Assembly (NCBI RefSeq): GCF_900101025.1
Contig: NZ_FMUH01000002.1
Location: forward strand, 310,001-374,000
DNA length: 64,000 bases
Origin: Klenkia marina
GTDB lineage: Bacteria > Actinomycetota > Actinomycetes > Mycobacteriales > Geodermatophilaceae
Direction of reading: 5' to 3'
Both the position numbers and the translations under genes were made by a program. The notes beneath the pieces were generated by a model. It had not been told where the DNA came from. It saw only the letters and a program-made list of their open reading frames with translations, and ran no database searches. Numbering within the stretch: the stretch's first letter is position 1; each line of letters opens with the position of its first letter. Below, piece by piece: positions 1 through 8,658 of the stretch.

Positions 1-1
1 G

Positions 2-256
2 CTGCTGGCCGCGGCGGAGAACCCCGACCAGGCCGCCGCCACCCTGCTCGGCGCTGCGCTGTCGGCCCCGGCGTCGGACAACGTGACCGTCGTGGTGGCC
101 GACGTCCTCGACGACATGGTCGACGGCATCCCGCCCACGCGCTTCCGCACCGTGGGGGCGGCCTCGGGGGCCCGCGACGAGACCGTCGAGGTGCTCGAGG
201 CCCTGTGGCCGGGCCCGGCGACCGGCGCCTTCCGCCCGGTCACCGCCCCGGACTGA
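2..256 (+). CDS. PP2C-family Ser/Thr protein phosphatase, C-terminal part
   Basis: Only the last 84 codons are in the window; the 5' end lies outside. The fragment carries the PP2C signature SDNVTVVVADV, whose Asp is a metal ligand in PPM phosphatases, at the usual place close to the C-terminus. A short tail without membrane segments follows, so this looks like a soluble PstP/RsbU-like catalytic domain rather than a membrane-anchored PstP. PPM phosphatases remove phosphate from Ser/Thr residues using two Mn/Mg ions. The gene ends facing the amine oxidase, with a strong hairpin between them. The family is clear; the substrate cannot be judged from this fragment. Confidence 0.85.
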   Translation: MLAAAENPDQAAATLLGAALSAPASDNVTVVVADVLDDMVDGIPPTRFRTVGAASGARDETVEVLEALWPGPATGAFRPVTAPD

Positions 257-261
257 GCTCG

Positions 262-294
262 CCCGCCGCCCGCCGGGACACGGCGGGCGGCGGG
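262..294. terminator. Bidirectional terminator hairpin
   Basis: A perfect 14-bp GC-only stem (262-275 with 281-294) and a 5-nt loop lie between the convergent phosphatase and amine oxidase genes. There is no T-run on either side, as is common in high-GC actinobacteria. Confidence 0.7.
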
Positions 295-301
295 GGCTGG
301 A

Positions 302-2188
302 TCAGTGGCAGTGCGGCTTCCCGGACGCCGAGGGCGGCATCGACAGCGTGGGGTTGCGGTCGAAGAAGCCGGTCGGCTTGAGCTCGAACCGCACGACGTC
401 CACCGGCATGACCGGCCAGTCCTCGACCCGCGGCACGTGGTGCAGGCCGAACACGTGCCACAGCACCACGTCGGTGGCCTCCACCGAGCGGCCGGCCTGC
501 GTCCACTCGGGCAGCCCGGCGTCGCGCGAGCTCTGGTTGCAGAACTCGCCCGAGGGCCAGCGCTCGTCCTCGTCGAACGGGCTGACCCACACCGGGTGGG
601 CGACCACGCCGGCCCGCTGCATGAGCGGTGACTCGGGCCCGGCCAGCGCCGGGATGGCCGCCGTCGGCACCAGCTTGTAGCTGGTCGGCGCACCCCAGGC
701 GTTCTTCCTCGACGCCGAGGTGACGGCGAACCCGCGCTGCGAGGCCCAGTCGAGGTCGAACCCGCCCTCGGTGGTGATCGGGGCCTTCCGCGGGGTCAGC
801 GCCATGCCGTACGGGTTGCCCGGGCCGATCGCCGGCACCTCGGTGTGCGACTGCACCACCGTGTTGTCCGGGGTGTCGACCTCCATGTCCAGCCGGGCCA
901 CGATGAAGTGCTGGTGGACCGGGGCGTAGGTGTGGTCGTCGACGACGGTGCCGTGCTCGGGCGGGGTGTCCTCGAACGCCGAGGTCACCATGATCCCGGT
1001 GGCGCGCACCTCGCACTCGATCTGGCCGTCGGGGTAGAAGCGCCAGTAGACGAGGTACTCGTAGTTGGCCACCGTGGCGTGGAAGCTCACGACCAGGCGG
1101 CGCGAGCGGCGCACCTCGGCGCCGGCGACCTCGTCGACGTGCTTCCAGAGCACGCCGTCGTCCTCCTCGTGGATGCAGACGGCGTTGGTGATCGTGTACG
1201 GCTCGCCGTGGCTGTCGTGCAGCACCGCGTCGAGGTAGGTGATCTCGCCCAGGCAGTCGCAGCCCAGCTCGAGCGAGGTGGTCATGAAGCCCAGGCCCCA
1301 CTCGCCGATGTCGAAGGCGGTGCGGCGGAAATGGTCGGTGCTGGGGTCGCGGTAGGGCACGACCATCTCGGCGAAGCTCATGCGGTGGGCCACCGACCGG
1401 CCGTCGATGGACACCCGGTGCAGCACGAGGCCCTCGCGGTGGTTGAACCCGATGCGCATCGACCAGTCAAGCCAGCGCAGCTCGTTGCCCTCCATCGACA
1501 GCGAGACGCCGTCGGGCTGGGTGAGCTCGAACTTCTTCACGTCGGTGCGCTCGACCAGGCCGGGCACCAGCGACGGCAGGTACTCGCCCATCGCGCCCTG
1601 CGGGGCGGGCACCGAGAAGGTGTCCTCGATGTCGAGGAGCTCCATGGTGTTGAGGTCGACCACGTGGTGCAGCCCGTTGACCGGGTGGGCGTAGGGGTTG
1701 CCGTTCGGGGTCTCGCGCACCCAGACGTCGGTCCAGCCCACCCGGCGGTCGGCGAACTGCTGCGGGATGAGCGAGTGCCCGTAGGCCCAGGTGTCGATGA
1801 GCACGAGGTCCAGGTCGGTGATGCCGCGCTCGGCCAGCGAGGCGATGACCTGCGGGTTCTTGATCAGCTCGACGTGCGCCTCGTGCCACTCGTCGACGGT
1901 CATGTTCGGCTGCTCGCCGGGCACCGCCGTCCACTCCACGACGGCGTCGTCGGTGAGCGACACGACCGCCTTGTAGGCGGAGTTCGTCGCGCGGTCGAAG
2001 CAGGTCACCCGCGCCGCGCGCGGGTTGGGGTCGCCGGTGGTCCAGGTGCGGACGACGTCCTTGGCGGGCTCGCGCAGCTCGATCGAGGCGAACCGCCAGC
2101 CCTCGGCCACGCCCTTCTCCCGCCGCAGGATCGCCGCGGCGGCGCGGAACTCGTCGGCGGACAGCGGGTCGAGCGGGTGTGCGGTCAC
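302..2188 (-). CDS. Copper-containing primary-amine oxidase
   Basis: A 628-residue protein, close in size to Arthrobacter-type copper amine oxidases (about 640 aa). Such enzymes oxidise primary amines to aldehydes, releasing ammonia and H2O2, using a topaquinone made from a Tyr. The TPQ signature NYEY is present with the precursor Tyr at about residue 376, and the catalytic-base Asp lies in FDIGEWG (about residue 293), the expected 80-odd residues before it. The copper ligands are visible as HQH, with a third His in the WHVFGLHHVPR segment. The GTG start at 2188 shares 4 nt with the stop of the upstream agmatinase-like gene, implying one transcript. The substrate is inferred to be putrescine or a related amine from that neighbour. 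Confidence 0.93.
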   Translation of the reverse strand: MTAHPLDPLSADEFRAAAAILRREKGVAEGWRFASIELREPAKDVVRTWTTGDPNPRAARVTCFDRATNSAYKAVVSLTDDAVVEWTAVPGEQPNMTVDEWHEAHVELIKNPQVIASLAERGITDLDLVLIDTWAYGHSLIPQQFADRRVGWTDVWVRETPNGNPYAHPVNGLHHVVDLNTMELLDIEDTFSVPAPQGAMGEYLPSLVPGLVERTDVKKFELTQPDGVSLSMEGNELRWLDWSMRIGFNHREGLVLHRVSIDGRSVAHRMSFAEMVVPYRDPSTDHFRRTAFDIGEWGLGFMTTSLELGCDCLGEITYLDAVLHDSHGEPYTITNAVCIHEEDDGVLWKHVDEVAGAEVRRSRRLVVSFHATVANYEYLVYWRFYPDGQIECEVRATGIMVTSAFEDTPPEHGTVVDDHTYAPVHQHFIVARLDMEVDTPDNTVVQSHTEVPAIGPGNPYGMALTPRKAPITTEGGFDLDWASQRGFAVTSASRKNAWGAPTSYKLVPTAAIPALAGPESPLMQRAGVVAHPVWVSPFDEDERWPSGEFCNQSSRDAGLPEWTQAGRSVEATDVVLWHVFGLHHVPRVEDWPVMPVDVVRFELKPTGFFDRNPTLSMPPSASGKPHCH

Positions 2189-3198
2189 GGCAGGTTCCGA
2201 TCTGCGAGCAGGGGGAGCGAGGGGTCGAACGGGGGGAGGGCCGAGCGGCGGCGGGCGATGGCGCTCAGCGCCTCGAGCACCACCCGGTTGGCCAGCGCGG
2301 CGGTGATGTCGGCGTGGTCGTAGGGCGGGGAGACCTCGACGACGTCGATGCCGACCACCGGCAGCTCGAGGCAGATGCGGCGCACCGAGTCCAGCAGCTC
2401 GCGGGCGGTGAGGCCGCCGGGCTCGGGGGTGCCGGTGCCCGGGGCGTGCCCGGGGTCGCAGACGTCGATGTCGACGGAGAGGAAGACGCCGTCGCAGTCG
2501 TCGGTGGCGATGGAGAAGGCCTCGGTGAGGCAGGTCTGCAGCCCGCGGTGGCCGATCTCGGTCATCTCGTACGAGCGCATGCGCTGGGCGGCCATCCAGT
2601 CCAGCGTCTCCGGCGGGGGCCAGTAGCCGCGCAGGCCGATCTGCAGGAACCGGTCGCCGCGCAGCGCGCCGGACTCGATGAGACGGCGCATCGGCTGGCC
2701 GTGGCCCCACAGCGAGCCGAACTCGATGTCGCCGGTGTCGGCGTGCGCGTCGAAGTGGATCATCGACACCCGGCCCTGCCCCAGCACGTCGGCCACCCCG
2801 CCCGCGTCGGCGAACGCGATCGAGTGGTCGCCGCCCAGCACCACCGGGATCGCCCCGGCCCGGACGACGTCGGCCACCGCCGAGCGCAGCGCGGGCAGCG
2901 CCACCTCGATGTCGCCGGAGTACATCTCGACGTCGCCGGCGTCGAGCACCCGCAGGTCGCGCAGGCCGTCGGTGCGCAGCGCCAGCGAGGGCCGGGAGCC
3001 GTCGTGCGGCAGGTAGTCGGTCATCCGGATCGCCTGCGGCCCGAACCGGGTGCCCGGGCGGTGGCTCGTGCCGCCGTCGAACGGGGCGCCCAGGATGACC
3101 ACGTCGGCGACTGCCATCGTCGCCGGGTCGGTGTGGTCGCAGCGGTCGACGCCGAGGTAGGTGATGTCCGGGCCGAACTGCGGGCCGTAGCGGGCCAT
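2185..3198 (-). CDS. Agmatinase / arginase-family ureohydrolase
   Basis: A 337-residue binuclear Mn ureohydrolase. Metal-binding motifs are intact: GGDHS (about 122-126), FDAHAD (149-154) and SVDIDVCDPGHAPGTG (from about 241). The family hydrolyses guanidino compounds to urea plus an amine; agmatine to putrescine is the most likely reaction given that the co-transcribed next gene is an amine oxidase, but guanidinobutyrase or proclavaminate amidinohydrolase-like activity is not excluded. ATG at 3198 is preceded by a purine-rich GAGGGGGAG ribosome site. The upstream 52 nt contain the palindrome CGACGG-AAA-CCGTCG, whose core is shared with the promoter region of the aldehyde dehydrogenase at 7249. 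Confidence 0.88.
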   Translation of the reverse strand: MARYGPQFGPDITYLGVDRCDHTDPATMAVADVVILGAPFDGGTSHRPGTRFGPQAIRMTDYLPHDGSRPSLALRTDGLRDLRVLDAGDVEMYSGDIEVALPALRSAVADVVRAGAIPVVLGGDHSIAFADAGGVADVLGQGRVSMIHFDAHADTGDIEFGSLWGHGQPMRRLIESGALRGDRFLQIGLRGYWPPPETLDWMAAQRMRSYEMTEIGHRGLQTCLTEAFSIATDDCDGVFLSVDIDVCDPGHAPGTGTPEPGGLTARELLDSVRRICLELPVVGIDVVEVSPPYDHADITAALANRVVLEALSAIARRRSALPPFDPSLPLLADRNLP

Positions 3199-3214
3199 CG
3201 CTCCCCCTCGTGGA

Positions 3215-3229
3215 CGACGGAAACCGTCG
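3215..3229. promoter_or_regulatory. Palindromic box upstream of agmatinase gene
   Basis: Perfect 6-bp inverted repeat CGACGG-AAA-CCGTCG lying 16 nt before the agmatinase start. The core ACGGAAACCGT recurs at 7157-7167 before the aldehyde dehydrogenase. I infer an operator for a shared regulator; its position downstream of any promoter would suit repression. Confidence 0.5.
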
Positions 3230-3250
3230 GTCGGATGTGCTGTGACGACG

Positions 3251-3931
3251 TTATCCGTTGTCGGCAGCGGCGTCGAGGTGCGCCCGCATGCCGGCGACCA
3301 GCGCCGTCAGCCCGAGCTCGAAGGCGGCGTCGGCCCGCTCCCGGCCGCGGGGGGCGGCCCGGACGGCGGCGTCCATGCGGGGCGTCGGGCTCTCCCCGCC
3401 CGCCGGGGCCGAGGGCGACCACACGTCGTCGGGGGCGGCGAGGTCCAGGGCCGAGCCCAGGGTGAAGTTGTCCACCACGCTGAGCCAGAGCACGACCTCG
3501 TCCTCGCCGAACCCGCCGCGCAGCAGCATCCCCGTGACCTGCTCGTAGGAGGCCAGCACCGTCGGGTCGGTGATGGTCTGCCCGGTGAGCATCGGGATCA
3601 GGTTGGGGTGGGCGGCGAAGGCGTCGCGGTAGCGGCGCACCCAGAGGGCCAACCCGGTGTCCCACGGCTGGTCGGCGGGGATCGCGCCGATGGCCTGGCC
3701 CATGCGGTCGCGCAGGGCCTCGAGGATCGCGTCGCGGCCGGGCAGGTGGTGGTAGATCGACGACGCGCTGCTGCCCAGCCGGGTCGCCAGTTCGCCCATC
3801 GTCAGCCGGCCGGTCTCGTCGACCAGGGCCAGGGCCGCGTCGAGGATCGCCTCGACGCTGAGCAGGCGCTTGCGGCGCCGGGGCGCGGGCGCGTTCACAG
3901 GGGACGACCCCTTGACGGTGATGGCGACCAC
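3251..3931 (-). CDS. TetR/AcrR-family transcriptional regulator
   Basis: A 226-residue repressor-type protein. Residues about 22-70 form the TetR helix-turn-helix, with the recognition stretch MGELATRLGSSASSIYHHL followed by the ligand-binding helical domain. A stretch rich in Pro, Ser and Ala near residues 165-195 is probably a loop. It lies between the agmatinase/amine oxidase pair (same strand, 52 nt downstream) and the divergent permease, which makes it the best local candidate to regulate amine use. A CCGAA-N5-TTCGG palindrome sits in the divergent promoter gap. The GTG at 3931 is taken as start; a later GTG/ATG is possible because the first 15 residues are poorly conserved in type. Confidence 0.88.
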   Translation of the reverse strand: MVAITVKGSSPVNAPAPRRRKRLLSVEAILDAALALVDETGRLTMGELATRLGSSASSIYHHLPGRDAILEALRDRMGQAIGAIPADQPWDTGLALWVRRYRDAFAAHPNLIPMLTGQTITDPTVLASYEQVTGMLLRGGFGEDEVVLWLSVVDNFTLGSALDLAAPDDVWSPSAPAGGESPTPRMDAAVRAAPRGRERADAAFELGLTALVAGMRAHLDAAADNG

Positions 3932-3943
3932 ACCTCACAGTAT

Positions 3944-3958
3944 CCGAACGTCATTCGG
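3944..3958. promoter_or_regulatory. Candidate TetR operator in divergent gap
   Basis: Inverted repeat CCGAA-CGTCA-TTCGG between the divergent TetR gene (start 3931) and permease gene (start 3995). Size and position fit an autoregulatory TetR site. No experimental link; the assignment rests on position only. Confidence 0.45.
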
Positions 3959-3994
3959 TTAAGAGTGCCCAGCGTCCCCGAGAGGACCCCGTCC

Positions 3995-5470
3995 ATGGCC
4001 ACCGATCTCCCTCCTGCTCCCGCCGCCGTCGCACCCGATGCGCCCGGCCTGCGGCGCAACGCCCTCGGCACCGGCGGCATCGTCTTCCTCGTGGTCGCCG
4101 CGGCCGCACCGCTGACCGTGATGGCCGGCGTCGCACCGCTGGCCCTCCTGGTCGGCGGGATCGGTGCCCCGGCGGGGTACCTCGCCGCCGGCGTCGTGCT
4201 GACCATCTTCGCCGTCGCGTTCACCGCCATGACCAAGCACGTGGGCAGCGCGGGCGCGTTCTACTCCTACGTCACCCGCGGGCTGGGCCAGACCGCCGGC
4301 CTCGCGGCCGCCGTCCTGGCGCTGGTGTCCTACAGCGGGCTGCAGGTCGGGGTCTACGGGCTGCTGGCCCAGCAGACCCAGGCCACGCTGCTCGACGTCC
4401 TCGGCATCTCGCTGCCCTGGCCGGTGATCGCGCTGGTCGGCATCGCGATCGTCACCGCGGTCTGCTGGTTCGGCATCGAGGTCGGCGCCAAGGTGCTCGG
4501 GGTGCTGCTGGTCGCCGAGACCGCGATCCTCGCCCTCATGGCCGGCGGGGTGATCGCCGAGGGTGGCGCCGAGGGGCTCTCGGGCGGTTCGTTCGCCGTG
4601 GGCAACCTGACCGGGCCCGGCATGGCGGCCATCCTCGCGCTCTGCTTCGCGGCCTTCATGGGCTTCGAGTCCACCGCGATCTACCGCAGCGAGGCTCGCC
4701 GCCCCGAGCGCACCATCCCGCGGGCCACCTACATCGCGGTCGGCTTCATGGCGATCTTCTACTGCGTCGTCGTGTGGTCGGTCGTGCAGGCGTTCGGCGA
4801 GGCCGGGGTGCAGGGCACTGCCGCGGCGAACCTGCCGGGCCTGTTCTTCGAGGTCATCGCCACCTACGTCGGCCCGTGGGCGGCCACGCTCATGCAGCTG
4901 CTGGTCGTCAGCAGCGTGCTGGCCTCCCAGATCGCCTTCCACAACGCCGTCACCCGCTACGCCCTGGCGCTGTCCGAGGACGGCGTCCTGCCCGCCGGCG
5001 CCGGCCGCCTGCACCCGCGGCACCAGTCGCCCACCACCGCGGGCCTGGTGCAGAGCGGCATCGCCGCCCTGGCCGTCGTCGCCTTCGGCCTCGCCGGCGC
5101 CGACCCCTTCCGCGGCCTGCTGGTCTGGATCAACACCCCCGCGGTGGTGGGCGTCCTACTGCTGCAGGTGCTCACCGCCGTGTCGGTCGTCGTCTTCTTC
5201 ACCCGCGCCGACCGGCCGGCCCGGCACCCGGTGGCGGTCGTCGCCGGCGTGCTCTCGGCCGTGCTGCTCGCCGTCGCCACCGCGCTGCTGGTCGACAACG
5301 TCAGCCTGCTCACCGCCACCGAGTCGTCGGCCAACTGGATCGTGGTCGGCATCGTGCCGGTGGTGCTGGTCGTCGGGGTCGTGGTGGCCCGCTGGCTGAA
5401 GGGCGCCAAGCCAGAGGTGTACGCCCGCGTCGGCCGCGGCACCGTGCCCACCGCCGAGGCGCACTCGTGA
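3995..5470 (+). CDS. APC-superfamily amino acid/amine permease
   Basis: A 491-residue integral membrane protein with about 12 hydrophobic segments. The N-terminal LGTGGIVFLVVAAAAPLT is typical of the conserved first unwound helix of APC transporters, and SYSGLQVGVYG and GFESTAIYRSEARRPERTIPRA are family landmarks. APC permeases import amino acids or polyamines with H+ or Na+. The ATG at 3995 has a GAGAGGA ribosome site 8 nt upstream and is the start that removes a long unlikely N-terminal extension. The stop overlaps the next gene by 4 nt, so permease and amidohydrolase are translationally coupled. The transported compound is inferred to be an amine or amino-acid derivative from context. Confidence 0.9.
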   Translation: MATDLPPAPAAVAPDAPGLRRNALGTGGIVFLVVAAAAPLTVMAGVAPLALLVGGIGAPAGYLAAGVVLTIFAVAFTAMTKHVGSAGAFYSYVTRGLGQTAGLAAAVLALVSYSGLQVGVYGLLAQQTQATLLDVLGISLPWPVIALVGIAIVTAVCWFGIEVGAKVLGVLLVAETAILALMAGGVIAEGGAEGLSGGSFAVGNLTGPGMAAILALCFAAFMGFESTAIYRSEARRPERTIPRATYIAVGFMAIFYCVVVWSVVQAFGEAGVQGTAAANLPGLFFEVIATYVGPWAATLMQLLVVSSVLASQIAFHNAVTRYALALSEDGVLPAGAGRLHPRHQSPTTAGLVQSGIAALAVVAFGLAGADPFRGLLVWINTPAVVGVLLLQVLTAVSVVVFFTRADRPARHPVAVVAGVLSAVLLAVATALLVDNVSLLTATESSANWIVVGIVPVVLVVGVVVARWLKGAKPEVYARVGRGTVPTAEAHS

Positions 5471-7074
5471 GCCCCGACCTGGTGGTGCTCGCCGGCACCG
5501 TGCACACGATGGACGGCGGCTCCTCCGCGCAGGCGGTCGCCGTGACGGACGGGGTCGTCACGGCCCTCGGCTCCGCCGCCGACGTCCCGGACTGGCGCGG
5601 CCCGCGCACCGAGGTGCTCGACCTCGGGACGGCGACCCTGCTCCCCGGCCTCACCGACGGCCACATGCACCCGGTCAGCGGCCTGCAGATGGCCGCCGGC
5701 ACCGACCTGTCCGCCGTCCGCGACCTGGGCGAGCTCCGCGCGGTGCTGGCCGAGACGGCCCGCGGGCGCCGTCCCGACGAGTGGGTGCTGGCCTGGGGGC
5801 TGGACCCCAACGTGTTCGGCCGCGCCCCGGTCGCCGCCGCCGAGCTCGAGGACGCCCTGGGCGGCCGGCCCGCGCTGCTGCGGCTGTTCGACGCGCACGG
5901 CGCCCTGGCCAGCGCTGCAGCGCTGCGGATCGCCGGTGTCGACGGGCCGCGGGAGTTCGACCAGCGGGCCCGGGTGGTCTGCGACGCCGACGGCGTGCCC
6001 ACCGGGCTGCTGCTCGAGTGGGCCGCCGTCGAGCTGGTCGCCCAGGTCGCCCCGGTGGCCCCCGTGGCGGCGCGGGCCGACGAGCTCCGCGAGCTGCTGC
6101 GCGGGATGGCGGCCAGCGGGCTGACCGGCGGGCACGTCATGGACTTCATCGGCGACAGCGCCGACGTGCTCGCCGCCGTCGAGGCCGACGGCGACCTGCC
6201 GCTGCGGCTGCGATTCGCCCCGTGGTGCATGCCCGGCGTGGACGACGACGGCCTGGCCGAGCTGGTGCACCTGCAGCGCACGGCGGGCCGGCGCTGGCAG
6301 GTCGGCGGGGTGAAGTTCATGGTCGACGGCACCATCGACGGCGGCACCGCCTGGCTGGACGAGCCCGACGCGTTCGGCGAGTCCACCGAGTCGTTCTGGC
6401 CCGACCCGCAGGCCTACACCCGCGCTGTGCGCCACCTCGCCGAACGGGGCATCCCGACCGCCACCCACGCGATCGGCGATGCGGCGGTGGCGCACGTCGT
6501 CCGGTCGCTGGAGGGGGTGGGCGGCGGGGCCACCCACCGGGTCGAGCACCTGGAGACCATGCCCGGCGAGCTGGTGCGCCGGTTCGCCGCCAGCGGGCTG
6601 GTCGCCAGCATGCAGCCGACCCACTGCACCCTGTACTCCCAGGCCGACCACTCGGACAACTGGTCGCACCGGCTCGGCGACGAGCGCGCCGACGGCGCCT
6701 GGCGGTGCGGCGACCTGCGCCGGGCCGGCGTCACCCTGGCCCTGGGGTCGGACTGGCCCGTCGCGCCCTACGACCCGCGGCCGGTGATGGCCGACGCCCA
6801 GCTGCGCCGTCCGGCCGGCCGCCGGGACTCGGTGCCGGTGCAGCCGGGCCAGGCGCTGACCGCGCGGCAGGCGCTCGAGGGGTACACCACCCACGCCGCG
6901 GCCGCGGCGGGGGAGTCGGGGGTGGCCGGGCGCATCGCGGTCGGCATGCGCGCCGACCTCACCGCGCTGGCGCTCGACCCGCTGACCACCCCGCCGGACG
7001 AGGCCGCCGAGAGCCCGGTGCTGCTCACCGTCGTCGGCGGCTCCCCGGTGCACCGCGCCGCGACGGTCGGCTGA
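5467..7074 (+). CDS. YtcJ-like amidohydrolase
   Basis: A 535-residue member of the amidohydrolase_3 group of metal-dependent hydrolases. It has the N-terminal metal motif GLTDGHMHP, a central carboxylated-Lys/His region (GVKFMVDGTIDGGTAWL), THAIGDAAV, and the C-terminal LGSDWPVAP Asp motif, followed by the usual beta-sandwich end (GRIAVGMRADLTAL). The family acts on amides and related C-N bonds; the natural substrate is seldom known. Coupling by a 4-nt GTGA overlap to the permease suggests it processes the imported compound, for example releasing an amine for the flanking oxidative enzymes. The GTG start at 5467 fits the family N-terminus (DLVVLAGTVHTMD). Confidence 0.87.
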   Translation: MSPDLVVLAGTVHTMDGGSSAQAVAVTDGVVTALGSAADVPDWRGPRTEVLDLGTATLLPGLTDGHMHPVSGLQMAAGTDLSAVRDLGELRAVLAETARGRRPDEWVLAWGLDPNVFGRAPVAAAELEDALGGRPALLRLFDAHGALASAAALRIAGVDGPREFDQRARVVCDADGVPTGLLLEWAAVELVAQVAPVAPVAARADELRELLRGMAASGLTGGHVMDFIGDSADVLAAVEADGDLPLRLRFAPWCMPGVDDDGLAELVHLQRTAGRRWQVGGVKFMVDGTIDGGTAWLDEPDAFGESTESFWPDPQAYTRAVRHLAERGIPTATHAIGDAAVAHVVRSLEGVGGGATHRVEHLETMPGELVRRFAASGLVASMQPTHCTLYSQADHSDNWSHRLGDERADGAWRCGDLRRAGVTLALGSDWPVAPYDPRPVMADAQLRRPAGRRDSVPVQPGQALTARQALEGYTTHAAAAAGESGVAGRIAVGMRADLTALALDPLTTPPDEAAESPVLLTVVGGSPVHRAATVG

Positions 7075-7137
7075 CCCGCCCGCCGCCCGCCGCCCGCCGC
7101 CCGTCCGCCCGACCGCCGCCCGCCGGGAGGGGCGGGT
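7074..7137. repeat. CCCGCCG heptad repeat and weak hairpin
   Basis: Three perfect tandem CCCGCCG units (7079-7099) followed by degenerate copies, bounded by ACCCGCCC (7074-7081) and its complement GGGCGGGT (7130-7137). Probably a C-rich terminator region for the permease-amidohydrolase operon. The same heptad doublet forms the stem of the hairpin at 262. Confidence 0.4.
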
Positions 7138-7150
7138 GCAACGGGTCGGG

Positions 7151-7170
7151 GCAACGACGGAAACCGTTGC
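7151..7170. promoter_or_regulatory. Palindromic box upstream of aldehyde dehydrogenase
   Basis: GCAACG (7151-7156) pairs with CGTTGC (7165-7170), and inside lies ACGG-AAA-CCGT (7157-7167), the same core as at 3217-3227. It is about 80 nt before the start codon and about 35 nt before a TAGGCT -10-like hexamer (7202-7207). I infer an operator shared with the agmatinase operon. Confidence 0.5.
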
Positions 7171-7248
7171 TCTCGGGTTCCCGGACAACCGGATCCGTCG
7201 CTAGGCTGTGATGCGGAGCGCATCGTCCCCCTGATCGGAGCACCCGCC

Positions 7249-8619
7249 GTGACCGAGTACGCCGTCGTCGACCCCGCCACCGGCGAGACCGTGGCCAGCT
7301 ACCCCACCGCCACCGACGAGCAGGTCGAGGCCGCCATCGCCGCAGCCACCGCCGCGCACCGCGGCTGGTCGCGCAGCTCGAGCGCCGCCGAGCGGGGCGC
7401 CCTGCTGCGCCGCGTCGCCGAGCTGCACCGCGAGCGCAGGGCCGAGCTGGCCGCGATCATCGTGCGCGAGATGGGCAAGACCATCACCGCCGCCGAGGGC
7501 GAGGTGGACTTCGCCGCCGACATCTACGAGTACAACGCCGACAACGCCGAGAAGGTCACCGCCGACCAGCCGATCGACCTGGCCGAGGGCTCGCAGGGCA
7601 CCGCGGTGATCCGGCGGGCGTCGCTGGGCCCGTTGCTGGGCGTCATGCCGTGGAACTTCCCGTACTACCAGGTGGCCCGGTTCGCCGGCCCGAACCTGGC
7701 GGTCGGCAACACGATCATCCTCAAGCACGCCCCGCAGTGCCCCGAGTCCGCGGCCGCCATCGAGAAGATCTTCCTCGACGCCGGCTTCCCCGAGGGCGCC
7801 TACGTCAACGTCTACGCCAGCAACGACCAGGCCGCGACCATCATCGGCGACCCCCGCGTGCAGGGCGTGTCGCTCACCGGTTCCGAGCGGGCCGGCACCG
7901 CGGTCGCCGAGGTGGCCGGCAAGCACCTGAAGAAGGTGGCGCTGGAGCTGGGCGGGTCCGACCCGTTCATCCTGCTCTCCACCGACGACCTCGACGGTGC
8001 CGTGTCGGCCGCGGTCGAGGCGCGGATGGACAACAGCGGGCAGTCCTGCAACGCGGCCAAGCGGTTCGTCGTCCACGCCGACCTGTACGAGGACTTCCTC
8101 GCCGGCATCGTCGCCGCGATGACCGCCATCGAGCCCGCCGACCCGACGAAGGCCGAGACGGAGCTGGGCCCGCTGTCCTCGCTGCGCGCCGCCGAGACCC
8201 TCGACCAGCAGGTGCAGCGGGCCGTCGCCGCCGGCGCCACCCTCGTCGCGGGCGGCACGCGCGAGGGCGCGTTCTTCGAGCCCACCGTGCTCACCGACGT
8301 CACGCCGGACAACCCGGCCTACGGCGAGGAGTTCTTCGGCCCGGTCGCGGTCGTGTACTCGGTGCCCGACGAGGACGCCGCCGTCGAGCTGGCCAACGAC
8401 ACCGGCTTCGGGCTGGGCTCCTACGTGTTCACCACCGACCCCGAGCAGGGCGAGCGCGTGGCGAACCGCATCGAGGCCGGCATGGTCTACGTCAACCTGG
8501 TGCTCGCCGACTCGCCCGAACTGCCCTTCGGCGGCGTCAAGCGCAGTGGCACCTCGCGCGAGATGGGCCTGCTGGCCGCCGACGAGTTCGTCAACAAGAA
8601 GCTGGTCCGCATCGGCTGA
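7249..8619 (+). CDS. NAD(P)-dependent aldehyde dehydrogenase (semialdehyde type)
   Basis: A 456-residue ALDH. The catalytic Cys is in NSGQSCNAAKRF (Cys267), the general-base Glu in ELGGSDPFI (Glu233), and the cofactor-anchoring motif PWNFPYY at about 134-140. Length and the short N-terminus match the succinate-semialdehyde dehydrogenase-like subgroup (GabD/YneI type). It oxidises aldehydes to acids; with the amine oxidase and agmatinase nearby it could oxidise 4-aminobutanal or succinate semialdehyde. Start GTG at 7249 follows GATCGGAGCACCC. It is a single-gene unit, closed by the hairpin at 8659. The enzyme class is certain, the substrate inferred. Confidence 0.92.
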   Translation: MTEYAVVDPATGETVASYPTATDEQVEAAIAAATAAHRGWSRSSSAAERGALLRRVAELHRERRAELAAIIVREMGKTITAAEGEVDFAADIYEYNADNAEKVTADQPIDLAEGSQGTAVIRRASLGPLLGVMPWNFPYYQVARFAGPNLAVGNTIILKHAPQCPESAAAIEKIFLDAGFPEGAYVNVYASNDQAATIIGDPRVQGVSLTGSERAGTAVAEVAGKHLKKVALELGGSDPFILLSTDDLDGAVSAAVEARMDNSGQSCNAAKRFVVHADLYEDFLAGIVAAMTAIEPADPTKAETELGPLSSLRAAETLDQQVQRAVAAGATLVAGGTREGAFFEPTVLTDVTPDNPAYGEEFFGPVAVVYSVPDEDAAVELANDTGFGLGSYVFTTDPEQGERVANRIEAGMVYVNLVLADSPELPFGGVKRSGTSREMGLLAADEFVNKKLVRIG

Positions 8620-8658
8620 CGCTGGGCGACCGCTGAGGTCGAACTCGGCTGCGCCACA

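Noticed and set aside
845-2323. Plus-strand open frame opposite the amine oxidase
   Set aside because: Low-complexity Val/Asp/His-rich translation with no motif; the copper amine oxidase on the other strand is complete.
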